This document shows positions 19,098-30,800 of a stretch of 64,000 nt of DNA, in pieces. How positions within the stretch are numbered: position 1 is the first letter of the stretch; each line of letters starts with the position of its first letter. The DNA is from Globodera rostochiensis (Eukaryota; Nematoda; Chromadorea; Rhabditida; Heteroderidae), in assembly GCA_018350325.1 (NCBI GenBank), contig JAEVLN010000006.1:3524056-3588055 (forward strand), written 5' to 3'. Below the pieces are notes generated by a model, which was not told where the DNA came from, ran no database searches, and was given only the letters and a program-made list of their open reading frames with translations. The position numbers and the translations under genes were made by a program.

Positions 19098-21924
19098 TTT
19101 ATGTTGCTTTAAATGAATAAGAATTGTTAACGCATCATCACACTGACTTTATTACAAAGAATGAGTTTTTTGAATGTTTAAGCTTTATGTTAACAAATAA
19201 ATATTATATTTTAAATAAAAATAGATATTTTATGAAAAGATTTTTGCAATATAAGAAAATAAAAAATAGGGGATAGTTTTTAATTGAAAATATTACTGCC
19301 CGTCTGCATTAAATTTCATTTTTTTCACGATTTTTACAGCTGAATTAATTTTATGTCTGGGAATAAAAAATTAAATATATGCTAGTTTGACAAGTTTATG
19401 TAATATTTTGGCAACATAAAATGATTTTCATTTGACTGATTTGAAAATATTTATGAATAACTGGAGAATATTGATTCGATTCTTGGGCATTTGTCAACTC
19501 AATGATTTACTTCAAAATTACATTAACAAATAATAATAATATTTTTAAAAATATTTCTACGGAAGTTAAATTGTTTTGCCAAAAATTTTTCCAAAAAGGG
19601 CCGTTTTTGCCACAAAATTTAAGCTGGAGCAAAATTTGAAGTCCAAAACATCAAATTACACTAACCATAAGGGTTGATTTTTAAGAGTTTCAAGCGGCAA
19701 CCTTGCTCCACAATTTTAAAGTAGGGTAAGCACAAGACCGGTTAAAACCCCAATTACCTTGGTTTTTTCTAAAACCCGGTTAACGGTTTCGGTTTTTTAT
19801 TTAGGCTTAAGTTTACCAATGCCGTCAGAGCATTTTAAAAAGTGAGATGTATCAAAATCAGATAGCCAATTCTGGAATTTGCGATTTCTCAAAAATTTTA
19901 ATACGTTCATAATCGTTTTAGTTCGTTGTGATGTAATGACAAAAATAAAGTTAAAATAACAAATAAAACAAAAATTATAAAGGGATTAAAGAAATGATAT
20001 GATTTTGAAATATTTAGACAAACACATTAATTGTTTTGAACAGTTTTTTTTCTTCATATAATAAAATTTAAAAAGAAAATGGAAATAAATTTTTTCTCAT
20101 TTAAAATTGAAATTCATTAAAAAATAAGAAATTTTTTTGAAACAAAAATTTGAGTTCATTTCTTACGCCTCGTACTGAACTCATACCCTCTAATCTCTAT
20201 TTGATTTTATTAACCTTTTTTTTTATCGTGGTGTTAGCTTTTTATGGGGAATAAACTTTTCTAAAATTTATTAAAAATAAATAGAAAAGTCAAATTTTGA
20301 TTTGATTTTGTCTAAATGTCAAACAAAAAGTCAAAAAAGTCGACCCAACTAAATCTCTGATATGCAAACATTGTGTTCCTTGCTTTCTCCACCGTTTCAA
20401 ATTGATCCGGGTTTTGGATGTTCATTACTCAACGACCATTCTTCCAGCTCAGTGGCTATTTACTTTCAAAACCAACACTTTCACATCACTCTCGGGTCCG
20501 ATCAGGATTTGTGAGAATGGGCTGAGCAGACTGATGTGATCGAATCAATAGTGACCAAGGCCCAGATCACTGCACTCCACAAGTCAGTTGCTTCTTCGTC
20601 TTCATGTGTTGTATGTACTTTAGCTTTAGCTGATGCATACATATGCTTTTATGACTCATAACTCGTTTAATGGGACACTTTGTCAGGTGTTCAGGTGCAA
20701 AATAATAAAATTTGGAGGTTTTTAAAATGTTCAGACCCCAAACTCATTTTCCACTGACACACTTAAGATGATCTCCAAAAAATTATTTTCGATTTACACA
20801 AATTAAAAAATAAAATTTGCCAATACAAAAATTATAGAAAATTTTTGATAAATTGTTAATTTTGTGTAAATCACAAAAAAGCAAAAATTAATTCCGAATC
20901 AATTTTTTTTGTAAAAATCGCGTCCTGAAAATAGCAAGAAGACATTACACATCCCATTTCCCGCAACACATTGGGAATTTTTATCTCTATAACGAATCTT
21001 TTTAAATGTTAAGTTTTGTTTTTTATTTGATTTACGATTGAAAAAAATACAAAAAAAAATTTTTTTTTTGTTTTCAAGGCCTTCCTTTTTTTAAGTAAGT
21101 CTAATCCCCCGCATACAATGTCTTTGTTCCGTCTTCAACTGCTGATGTGCGGTGGTGGCGGGTTGGTTGGGCCTGGGAGTGTGAAAAGCTCGAAGAAAAT
21201 GCGGAGGCGGGCGCACCGATCGATTGGAATGGCGGCTGTGTGAAGCCATTGCTTGCCTCGTTCGATCCCCCCCCCCCCCCCCCCCGTCCATTCATTTGCC
21301 CTCGGGCGACACAAAACCCTCAATTTCTCCGCCAGGCATTCCCTTCCCATTCCATTCATTCTCGAGAAAAATAACAAAATGCACATCAGTGATCGATGGG
21401 CTAACCTACCTAACCGCAGGCACAACATTTAGATTTTCTCTTTTTTAATAGAAAATTTAAATGTTTTTTGTAAGTCTAAAATTCGACCAATTTTAGCGAC
21501 AATTCCAATGATATAGTAATAAACGCTAACAGTGATCAATCTTAAAAACCACATGTAAGGTAAAAATCGCCAACATTAAGTTTGGGGTCTAAACCTTTTT
21601 CATTGCTTCTCCAGTAAGCCATTTTAATCGAGATTTATTTGATAATTCAAGAATCAAATCGAGAATGAAGCGTATAAAATTGTGAATTTATTATTTTTAA
21701 AAAATATCGAATTTCTTCCCGCTAATCTTCGAAGGCATCCATTTGAACCCATTTATATCAAATTTCAAGGGCTTAAAACCAAATTATGGGTCAGTGTGAA
21801 CGAAAAGTAAAATCTTCGCATCAATAATCTGTTTTTTATAATGTGAAAAGCAAATTTTGTTTATCTGTATTTTATTTATTGACAAATAAATTTTAAATTA
21901 AGCTGTTTTGATATTAATTTTGTA
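19098..21924. other. Intergenic sequence between secreted gene and profilin
   Basis: AT-rich. No gene supported on either strand. It includes a 17-C homopolymer near 21270-21286 inside a short GC-rich patch (21120-21420). The segment next to 21924 should contain the profilin promoter; no clear TATA or operator was identified. Confidence 0.5.
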
Positions 21925-22874
21925 ATGTCTTGGCAAGATCTTGTCAACAACAATCTTATTGGTGAGAGTTGTTAATTTTTAATATGCTAATGCCAAATTA
22001 AATATTATAGGCACTGGCCATGTGTCCAAAGCGGCCATTTGCGGTCTGGACGGCTCAATTTGGGGAAAATCGGACAATTTTAAGGTGAATTATTTTACAT
22101 TTAATTTATTCAATAATTTAAAAAATTATGTGTGGAAAAAAATCATTCAAAAATGATTTTTAAAATATATTTATCATTTTGAAATTTTTTTGTAATGAAT
22201 TTTAAATATTTAAACAATTGATTAAGTTGGATGCCACGGAAGTAACTGCTGCAATGAACGGACTCAAACAGGTTGTTTATTCTTAAACTTTCCTTTTTTT
22301 TCATTAGTCATTTTTCAATAAAAAATTAATCAGAGAAAATGTTTTTACTTTGATTTTGAAAATCTTCAAAGTTTTTTTGTTGTAAACTTTAAAAAATTAC
22401 TTTAAGCCGGATGCTGTGCTTGCCTCGGGACTTCGTTTTGAAGGGGAAAAGTCAGTAATTTTAGCATTATCTTAAAATTTTTAAAACAATTTAAATGTTT
22501 TTTTAGGTTTTTTGTTTTGCAAGCTGACACGGAACGGATCATGGGTCAGCTAAAAATATTCCTACTGACTTTTTTAACAAAATTTTTAAGGCAAGAAAAC
22601 GGCCAACGGGTTCTTCATCTACAAAACGGGCAAAGGTAATTTTTAAAATTCTGTGATTTTTTTAACAAAAATATGATATTTACATTATTAATATTTTGAC
22701 TCTTTGAAATTTATAACAAATTTTGTATTTTAAAGCTTTCATCATTTCAATCTATGAAAGCGGTGTTCAGCCCGAAATGTTTGGCCATTTTTTGTTTTTT
22801 GGCAAATTTCAAATTTTAGGTGTTCAAAAACAACTGGTGCCTTGGCGGACTATTTCCGAAGCATTAGCTACTGA
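21925..22874 (+). CDS. pfn: Profilin, actin-monomer-binding protein
   Basis: Eight exons: 21925-21961, 22011-22084, 22227-22271, 22407-22450, 22507-22544, 22591-22635, 22736-22778, 22820-22874. All are phase-consistent, total 126 residues, the usual profilin size. The start MSWQDLVNNNLIGTGHVSKA and AICGLDGSIWGKSDNFK match the profilin N-terminal fold. Central LASGLRFEGEKFFVLQAD and the KTANGFFIYKTGKAFIISIYE block match the poly-Pro/actin-binding half. The C-terminus is TGALADYFRSISY, the conserved last helix. Profilin binds G-actin and poly-proline and promotes ADP/ATP exchange and filament growth in the cytoplasm. Eight exons for 126 residues is intron-rich (introns mostly 46-144 bp). Confidence 0.93.
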
Positions 22875-23385
22875 ACATTGAATGTTTTTAGTGCCTGAAA
22901 ATTCGTGTAACACACCGAATAGCCAGCCTTAATTGATGCAATTAAAACTAATGATCTAATTAAACTTAATTATGCTTTTTGAATGCTATCGAACGTTGTT
23001 AAATAAATGTTTTAAAATTGCTAATGCATCAATTAAATTTATTTAAACCAGCCAAAATAATTTTGGAAAATGTTTAACTTTTTAATTATTTTAATTTAAA
23101 ACGAGTTTGATTGAAATATAAAATCTAAGTTTCGAAATTTTAAATAAAAAACAAAAACTTGGAAGATTTTTTTTCAAATTACAATGGATATGTATGTGTG
23201 ATTGGACAATAAATATTATCTATAACAGTATGGATGCCCGCCCACACGTAAAAAATTATTGTTTCCGAAATAAGATTTTATTTTTTATCAAAAAAAGGTA
23301 ATTACATTTTTTAATCGGTGGCATCCTGGTGTCAAGGCTACAATAATTGGCCGTATACATAGCACTATTACTAATGTATTGATGT
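22875..23385. other. Intergenic, convergent 3' ends
   Basis: Separates the 3' end of profilin (plus) from the 3' end of the acetyltransferase gene (minus). AT-rich with AATAAA-like words (e.g. AAATAAATG near 23000 and CAATAAATA near 23205) that could be polyadenylation signals. No coding region seen. Confidence 0.5.
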
Positions 23386-25151
23386 TCAGTGTGTGTGCTT
23401 CTCGAGGAGCACTGACTCCAATTCTTTTATGCTGGTCTGATAAGCTTCTTCGGCACGTTTTTTTTCTTCATCTTCGTTATCCATTTTTGCTTTTCCTTTT
23501 TCCATCGTTTTCTTTTCAATGCCTTCTTTGTGTTCCGCTTCTTTTTCTTCTTTCTCCTCTTTTTTCTCCTTGTTCTCTTCCATTTTGTCTGCTTCTTTTG
23601 TCAGCTTTCCTCGGCTGTTCACTCTTTCCATCCGCTTCTCCTCTGCTCCAGTGATGTCCTTGATCATCTCCTCAATCCACAGATCGTCCCGGTCGACTGT
23701 GATGAATCTGGCCACCTGGCCGCGGAAGGGTCGTCGATTACCGCTTGAGCGGAAGCCGCGCCGCATGTAATATCTGGTTAAGAGATTCTATGAATTAAAA
23801 TTTCCAATAAATTTCACAAATTTATGATGGTTTTAAAGAGTTGATTGGGACGGGATTGGATTCCTGCTAACACAACATTCGTGTTCTTGATCAGGATTTT
23901 TTTTCAAGGTTTTTATCCAATTCATTTTACCTCTGCAATCGACCCATGCCATCCCTTAGCTCCTCCAAAGATCCAGCCACATCCAAATACATCTCGTCAC
24001 TTCCCCACGTGATTCGCGCATAGCTTTCAGCGATTGTCAACAATCGCTTGCCGAGGCCGGTCTTTTGGAAAAACGGGTGCACTGCAAACATGCCAAAGTA
24101 AGCCTTAAGATGGAGCATTGATCGTATGAAAATGCCATTTATCATTGCTGATTAAATCAATGTTCTGATCAATGTTGAACTGGAGATCAGGAAACAATGA
24201 ACCAAAGTTAGACTAACAGCTTAATAACATTTCGAGCACACAACCTACCGCTGTTTTGCTTTGTTTGTAGAGCTGGAAGCAGGAGATCAACCGTTTCCTC
24301 CCGGTTTTGTCCCGCACCTCACCGACCAGAATCACTCTGAAGCCGTCGAACAGGCTGAGCAGCATTGCTTTACACTTATTATACTCCGTTTTCTGCACTT
24401 CGGTAAGATTGGTTCCAGCAACAAGGTCAGCACGCAGCGGGTCGCGCGTGTACGCGGGCTGGGCAAACGAAATCATCTCTTCCACATCGGATGGCCGAGC
24501 ATGTCGGATCACAATTGGTGGTACACCTTCCATTCTCAGAGTGCCGAGATAGCCTAGGAAAGGTATTTTTTATGTTTTGAAGTAGGCAAAAATGGTTGTC
24601 ATTTACCTGCTTCTGGGCCGTTTGGACTATCTGGACCCCGTGGGCTAGCTTCTCGAGCAGGACTCGCTGTTCCTGTACTCGTTTGTGCCCTCGGACTCGC
24701 TTGACCTCTTGGACTCGTTAATGTCCTCGGACTAGCTTGGGCTTTTTGTCCAGAAAATGCCCTTGGGCTCGCCCTGGCTCTAGGACTTGCTTGGGCATCG
24801 ATGTCATTTATGCGTCGGTTTGTAACAGTTTTAATTCTAAGTCCACCACTATTTTTTTCAGCTTTTGTTTCATGTTGATCATTTATCAATTGACCAGAAT
24901 TCGATCCTTCCGCTTCTTGTGCTGCAATATTTTATGTTATTTTATGGATAAATTTTTATTATTTCGCTCGATTTTTTATTAATTTTAACAGAATTTTTTA
25001 TTTTAACAAAACATGTTTTTAATAACACACCAATCTGGCCATTAAATGATTTCATTTGTTGTTCACCAGCTGGTCCAGAATCACTATTGGCTTCAATTGA
25101 AGGTGAGACAATCAAAATGCAATGAATCGAAAAAACAGTGAACAAAAACAT
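23386..25151 (-). CDS. Signal-peptide-bearing GNAT N-acetyltransferase
   Basis: Five minus exons join in phase (433 residues): 25031-25151, 24607-24921, 24249-24553, 23931-24103, 23386-23773. Residues 1-21 (MFLFTVFSIHCILIVSPSIEA) form a signal peptide. Residues about 60-140 are a low-complexity linker of ASPRA/SPRG repeats. Residues about 150-305 read as a GNAT fold: PIVIRHARPSDVEEMISFA at the start, GMFAVHPFFQKTGLGKRLL as motif A with the Q-x-x-G-x-G/K acetyl-CoA loop, and RYYMRRGF near the end. The C-terminus is a Lys/Glu-rich probable coiled coil. GNATs move acetyl from acetyl-CoA to amines; most are cytosolic, so a signal peptide is unusual. The leader and linker could be a separate gene, but the splice site at 24607/24553 joins them in frame. 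Substrate unknown. Confidence 0.7.
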
Positions 25152-26039
25152 GTGGAAGTTGAAGAAATTTATGAATTAATAATAACTAAAAGGAAAAAAT
25201 TGAATTAAAAAATTTAAAATACCGGTAGGTAACTAATTTTAATATCAAAAAATGATAAAGTATGCTGAATCAGGTGTTCATTTTGAAAACCTAAATTGGG
25301 TTTTCTGAAAAACTTTCGCAAATGCAGAGAAATTTCATGTCCATAGTGCTGAATGAATTAGAAGTGCCTGAAGTTAAATAAGGAATTATAAAAATAAATA
25401 GACAATATTTGAATGATTAAATAATAAAATACTTTTATTATTATATGAATGAATGAATAAGTTTCCATCATTAAGCCGCTTGCTTATTTATAATAATGTT
25501 GTTTGTAAAATTAATACGCACGCCATGGCACGAAATGTGAATGCGTACGTTCAGCATTGAATTTAATGAATTTATATTTACCTGACACTGAATTACAAAC
25601 TTCCGGTTATAGGCATAGTGATCGTGCCACGTTTAATGGCCAAGCAAAAATATTTTTTGTTTTTTAAAATTAACACAAATATTTGCCAAAAAAACTATTG
25701 ATGGATATGTTTTGAAAGGCACAAAATGATATTTTAAAGAAAAATCAAAAAAGTTTTAAGTTTAAGTTTAACTTTTTTTTTTTGTCCTTTTTAAAATAAA
25801 TGTCCAAATTTATTAAAATTTTTTAATTTTGTCAACAGGAAATCTCGTCAGTACAATGCGAAATCCTCAGAAATTAGTTGTCTCGTCAAATTTATATTTG
25901 CATTTTAGATTACTAAACCTTTTGCGGAGATTTGCAGCAAAATTTCTCAATTCCGGCCAACCGGAAGTCGAATTCACGTTCTTGAATGACAAATGTGCGC
26001 ATATCAGAAAGGATGTGTTCCTAAGTTGCTAGATTTGTT
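25152..26039. other. Intergenic, upstream of the secreted GNAT gene
   Basis: AT-rich. Should contain the promoter of the minus-strand acetyltransferase gene. No TATA-like element clearly placed, no RNA gene and no coding frame with family motifs. Confidence 0.45.
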
Positions 26040-26310
26040 CGAGAATGTTTCCTGCCACCGACTTCGGCATTTTTCATCGGCATTGGAGGAGGGCGCCTGT
26101 AAAATTGAAATTGTTTATTGCTCGGTCAACCAGCGGTCGAATACCATCCAATTGTTGTTTGGCAATTAATTGGTCATCTTGGTGAAAAATCGTTTTTCGT
26201 CCATGTACAACTCTACCTCCTTCGGATGCGCCAGGCCCTCCCAGACAAGACGACACCGCATGTCTTTCGTGATTGGTTGAGTTTTGTCCGGTCACCAATT
26301 TATGTGACAA
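26040..26310 (-). pseudogene. Degraded CLE effector exon 2 plus start of exon 3
   Basis: Minus-strand reading resembles the second CLE exon (SSCLGGPGASEGG, then VHG), then the short-intron acceptor TTTTACAG and the proline/NADEK-type start of exon 3 (CTCCTCCAATGCCGATGAAA). It then loses similarity near 26040. No CLE units follow, and the frame is interrupted. It is an older, partial CLE copy on the opposite strand to the two larger copies. Confidence 0.7.
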
Positions 26311-26354
26311 TTAATTTATTAAGCATTTAATTATTTATTGAGGATATTAATGAA

Positions 26355-26913
26355 CAGGGATTCCACTTTTAGGCAAATGCCTACACATTTTTTCTGCAAC
26401 TTGGCACAGTGAGTTATGAGCTTTATTTGAGCTTCTAGCGTGGACTTAATAATGCCTATTTGAGGTTTTTGTGCCTAATGACTATTTGTGCCTACGACAT
26501 TTTTGTGCCTATTCATGCCTATTTCGACATTATTTTAAAAAACGGTGTTGCGTGGCGAACATGTTCAAACTCGTTTGCCACCGGACGTCATCGCAATGTT
26601 GAAATATGCGTCAATTATGTCAAGTGAAGTGGAGCGTTCGTTTTCGGCATACAAAAACATTTTGGCAGACAATCGGATGCGCTTAAGCCGAAAAATATCG
26701 AAATTTTTTGATTTGTAACTGCAATAAGCAGAAATGAGCGCTTATTTTTTCTTTTTTTGTTTGTTAAAACCTTTGGTAAAAAATTTTATTTGCCTATTTT
26801 TGTGCCTATTTGAGGATTTTTGTGCCAATTTCAAGGCTATTTTAGAACTTTTTTGTGCCTATTTAGGCGCCTATTTTGCAATTTTTCATGCCTAATAGTG
26901 GAATGAATCCCTG
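26355..26913 (+). mobile_element. hAT-type element with transposase C-terminal remnant
   Basis: A perfect 8-bp duplication TTAATGAA flanks it (26347-26354 and 26914-26921). Termini are CAGGGATTCCACTTTTAGGC and an imperfect complement ending AATCCCTG. The interior is rich in GCCTATTT. Plus-strand codons at about 26563-26715 encode LKYASIMSSEVERSFSAYK, then NILADNRMRLS and a stop. This matches the C-terminal dimerisation motif of hAT transposases (SSxxERxFS...R..L). It is therefore a deletion derivative of an autonomous hAT element. An inverted, truncated copy is at 52309-52693. Confidence 0.8.
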
Positions 26914-27144
26914 TTAATGAAAGTGAAAAAATAAAAATATTCGGATACCTAAATTAATTTGTAGAAAGAAACTTCAATCGCGAAGTGCCCTTGTTAAAAA
27001 CTTCTAGGGTAAAAAGTAGGGTCGGTTAACCGAACCGAAATCGGCTTTTTTGGTCCAAAGCGGTTGTAAAAATAAAAAAATACACCATTAATGATGGAGT
27101 TTATAGGAGTTTGCTGACAAAATTAAAAAATGTCAGACATTTGC
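26534..27144. repeat. Segment duplicated in inverted orientation at 52078-52693
   Basis: The block includes part of the hAT element and about 230 bp outside it (shared words CGGTTCGGTTAACCGA and TCGCGATTGAAG). It reappears as the reverse complement at 52078-52693. Because the same TSD octamer and outside flank are carried along, it is a segmental duplication, not two independent insertions. Confidence 0.85.
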
Positions 27145-27156
27145 TTCAGTGATGTT

Positions 27157-27892
27157 TTAGTCGGGCCCTCCAGGCACAATTTGATTCACTTGTTTCAGAG
27201 TTGCATCTTCGTGATGTTTTGGGTCGGGCCCTCCAGGCACAACTCGATTCTCTTGTTTAAGAGTTGTATCATCGTGATGTTTTGGGTCGGGTCCTCCAGG
27301 CACAACTCGATTCTCTTGTTTAAGAGTTGTATCATCGTGATGTTTTGGGTCGGGTCCTCCAGGCACAACTCGATTCTCTTGTTTAAGAGTTGTATCATCG
27401 TGATGTTTTGGGTCGGGCCCTCCAGGCACAACTCGATTCTCTTGTTTCAGAGTTGCATCTTCGTGATGTTTTCGTCGGGACCTCCTGGCACAACTTGCTT
27501 CACTTGTTTCAGAGTTGCATCTTCGTGATGTTTTGGGTCGGGCCCTCCTGGCACAACTTGCTTCACTTGTTTCAGAGTTGCATCTTCGTGTGTTTTGGGT
27601 CGGGCCCTCCTGGCACAACTTGCTTCACTTGTTTCAGAGTTGCATCTTCGTGATGTTTTAGGTCGGGCCCTCCTGGCACAACTTGCTTCACTTGTTTCAG
27701 AGTTGCATCTTCGTGTGTTTTGGGTCGGGCCCTCCTGGCACAACTTGATTTACTTGTTTCAGAGTTGCTTCTTTGTGATGTTTTAGGTCGGGCCCTCCTG
27801 GCACAACTTGCTTCACTTGTTTCAGAGTTGCATCTTCGTGATGTTTTGGATCGGGCCCTCCAGGCACAACTTGATTCTCTTGTTTAAGAGTT
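27157..27892 (-). pseudogene. CLE-repeat block, 5'-truncated and frameshifted
   Basis: Minus strand carries about a dozen 63-bp units encoding the VPGGPDPKHH core and spacers such as EDATLKQVKQ and ENR. One-base deletions near 27594 and 27715 and a further lesion near 27470 shift the frame repeatedly. One unit reads PDLKHH. The last unit runs into a stop before the normal end. There is no signal peptide or exon 1-2. The 5' edge, at 27892, is fused directly to the 139-bp satellite. Confidence 0.85.
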
Positions 27893-30800
27893 GCGAGGCT
27901 TGAAAAGACCATTTTGATTTCAATTTCTTGTTGTTATTTGGATTAGAAACTTGACCGGTTGCCAGTCTCCATAAAAGGAGAGGTTTATAATTTAGCAATA
28001 AAATTGGAAAAACTGATCTATTTTTCAATAAGCGAGGCATGAAAAGACCATTTTGATTTCAATTTCTTGTTGTTATTTGGATTAGAAACTTGACCGGTTG
28101 CCAGTCTCCATAAAAGGAGAGGTTTATTATTTAGCAATAAAATTGGAAAAACTGATCTATTTTTCAATAAGCGAGGCATGAAAAGACCATTTTGATTTCA
28201 ATTTCTTGTTGTTATTTGGATTAGAAACTTGACCGGTTGCCAGTCTCCATAAAAGGAGAGGTTTATTATTTAGCAATAAAATTGGAAAAACTGATCTATT
28301 TTTCAATAAGCGAGGCATGAAAAGACCATTTTGATTTCAATTTCTTGTTGTTATTTGGATTAGAAACTTGACCGGTTGCCAGTCTCCATAAAAGGAGAGG
28401 TTTATTATTTAGCAATAAAATTGGAAAAACTGATCTATTTTTCAATAAGCGAGGCATGAAAAGACCATTTTGATTTCAATTTCTTGTTGTTATTTGGATT
28501 AGAAACTTGACCGGTTGCCAGTCTCCATAAAAGGAGAGGTTTATTATTTAGCAATAAAATTGGAAAAACTGATCTATTTTTCAATAAGCGAGGCATGAAA
28601 AGACCATTTTGATTTCAATTTCTTGTTGTTATTTGGATTAGAAACTTGACCGGTTGCCAGTCTCCATAAAAGGAGAGGTTTATTATTTAGCAATAAAATT
28701 GGAAAAACTGATCTATTTTTCAATAAGCGAGGCATGAAAAGACCATTTTGATTTCAATTTCTTGTTGTTATTTGGATTAGAAACTTGACCGGTTGCCAGT
28801 CTCCATAAAAGGAGAGGTTTATTATTTAGCAATAAAATTGGAAAAACTGATCTATTTTTCAATAAGCGAGGCATGAAAAGACCATTTTGATTTCAATTTC
28901 TTGTTGTTATTTGGATTAGAAACTTGACCGGTTGCCAGTCTCCATAAAAGGAGAGGTTTATTATTTAGCAATAAAATTGGAAAAACTGATCTATTTTTCA
29001 ATAAGCGAGGCATGAAAAGACCATTTTGATTTCAATTTCTTGTTGTTATTTGGATTAGAAACTTGACCGGTTGCCAGTCTCCATAAAAGGAGAGGTTTAT
29101 TATTTAGCAATAAAATTGGAAAAACTGATCTATTTTTCAATAAGCGAGGCATGAAAAGACCATTTTGATTTCAATTTCTTGTTGTTATTTGGATTAGAAA
29201 CTTGACCGGTTGCCAGTCTCCATAAAAGGAGAGGTTTATTATTTAGCAATAAAATTGGAAAAACTGATCTATTTTTCAATAAGCGAGGCATGAAAAGACC
29301 ATTTTGATTTCAATTTCTTGTTGTTATTTGGATTAGAAACTTGACCGGTTGCCAGTCTCCATAAAAGGAGAGGTTTATTATTTAGCAATAAAATTGGAAA
29401 AACTGATCTATTTTTCAATAAGCGAGGCATGAAAAGACCATTTTGATTTCAATTTCTTGTTGTTATTTGGATTAGAAACTTGACCGGTTGCCAGTCTCCA
29501 TAAAAGGAGAGGTTTATTATTTAGCAATAAAATTGGAAAAACTGATCTATTTTTCAATAAGCGAGGCATGAAAAGACCATTTTGATTTCAATTTCTTGTT
29601 GTTATTTGGATTAGAAACTTGACCGGTTGCCAGTCTCCATAAAAGGAGAGGTTTATTATTTAGCAATAAAATTGGAAAAACTGATCTATTTTTCAATAAG
29701 CGAGGCATGAAAAGACCATTTTGATTTCAATTTCTTGTTGTTATTTGGATTAGAAACTTGACCGGTTGCCAGTCTCCATAAAAGGAGAGGTTTATTATTT
29801 AGCAATAAAATTGGAAAAACTGATCTATTTTTCAATAAGCGAGGCATGAAAAGACCATTTTGATTTCAATTTCTTGTTGTTATTTGGATTAGAAACTTGA
29901 CCGGTTGCCAGTCTCCATAAAAGGAGAGGTTTATTATTTAGCAATAAAATTGGAAAAACTGATCTATTTTTCAATAAGCGAGGCATGAAAAGACCATTTT
30001 GATTTCAATTTCTTGTTGTTATTTGGATTAGAAACTTGACCGGTTGCCAGTCTCCATAAAAGGAGAGGTTTATTATTTAGCAATAAAATTGGAAAAACTG
30101 ATCTATTTTTCAATAAGCGAGGCATGAAAAGACCATTTTGATTTCAATTTCTTGTTGTTATTTGGATTAGAAACTTGACCGGTTGCCAGTCTCCATAAAA
30201 GGAGAGGTTTATTATTTAGCAATAAAATTGGAAAAACTGATCTATTTTTCAATAAGCGAGGCATGAAAAGACCATTTTGATTTCAATTTCTTGTTGTTAT
30301 TTGGATTAGAAACTTGACCGGTTGCCAGTCTCCATAAAAGGAGAGGTTTATTATTTAGCAATAAAATTGGAAAAACTGATCTATTTTTCAATAAGCGAGG
30401 CATGAAAAGACCATTTTGATTTCAATTTCTTGTTGTTATTTGGATTAGAAACTTGACCGGTTGCCAGTCTCCATAAAAGGAGAGGTTTATTATTTAGCAA
30501 TAAAATTGGAAAAACTGATCTATTTTTCAATAAGCGAGGCATGAAAAGACCATTTTGATTTCAATTTCTTGTTGTTATTTGGATTAGAAACTTGACCGGT
30601 TGCCAGTCTCCATAAAAGGAGAGGTTTATTATTTAGCAATAAAATTGGAAAAACTGATCTATTTTTCAATAAGCGAGGCATGAAAAGACCATTTTGATTT
30701 CAATTTCTTGTTGTTATTTGGATTAGAAACTTGACCGGTTGCCAGTCTCCATAAAAGGAGAGGTTTATTATTTAGCAATAAAATTGGAAAAACTGATCTA

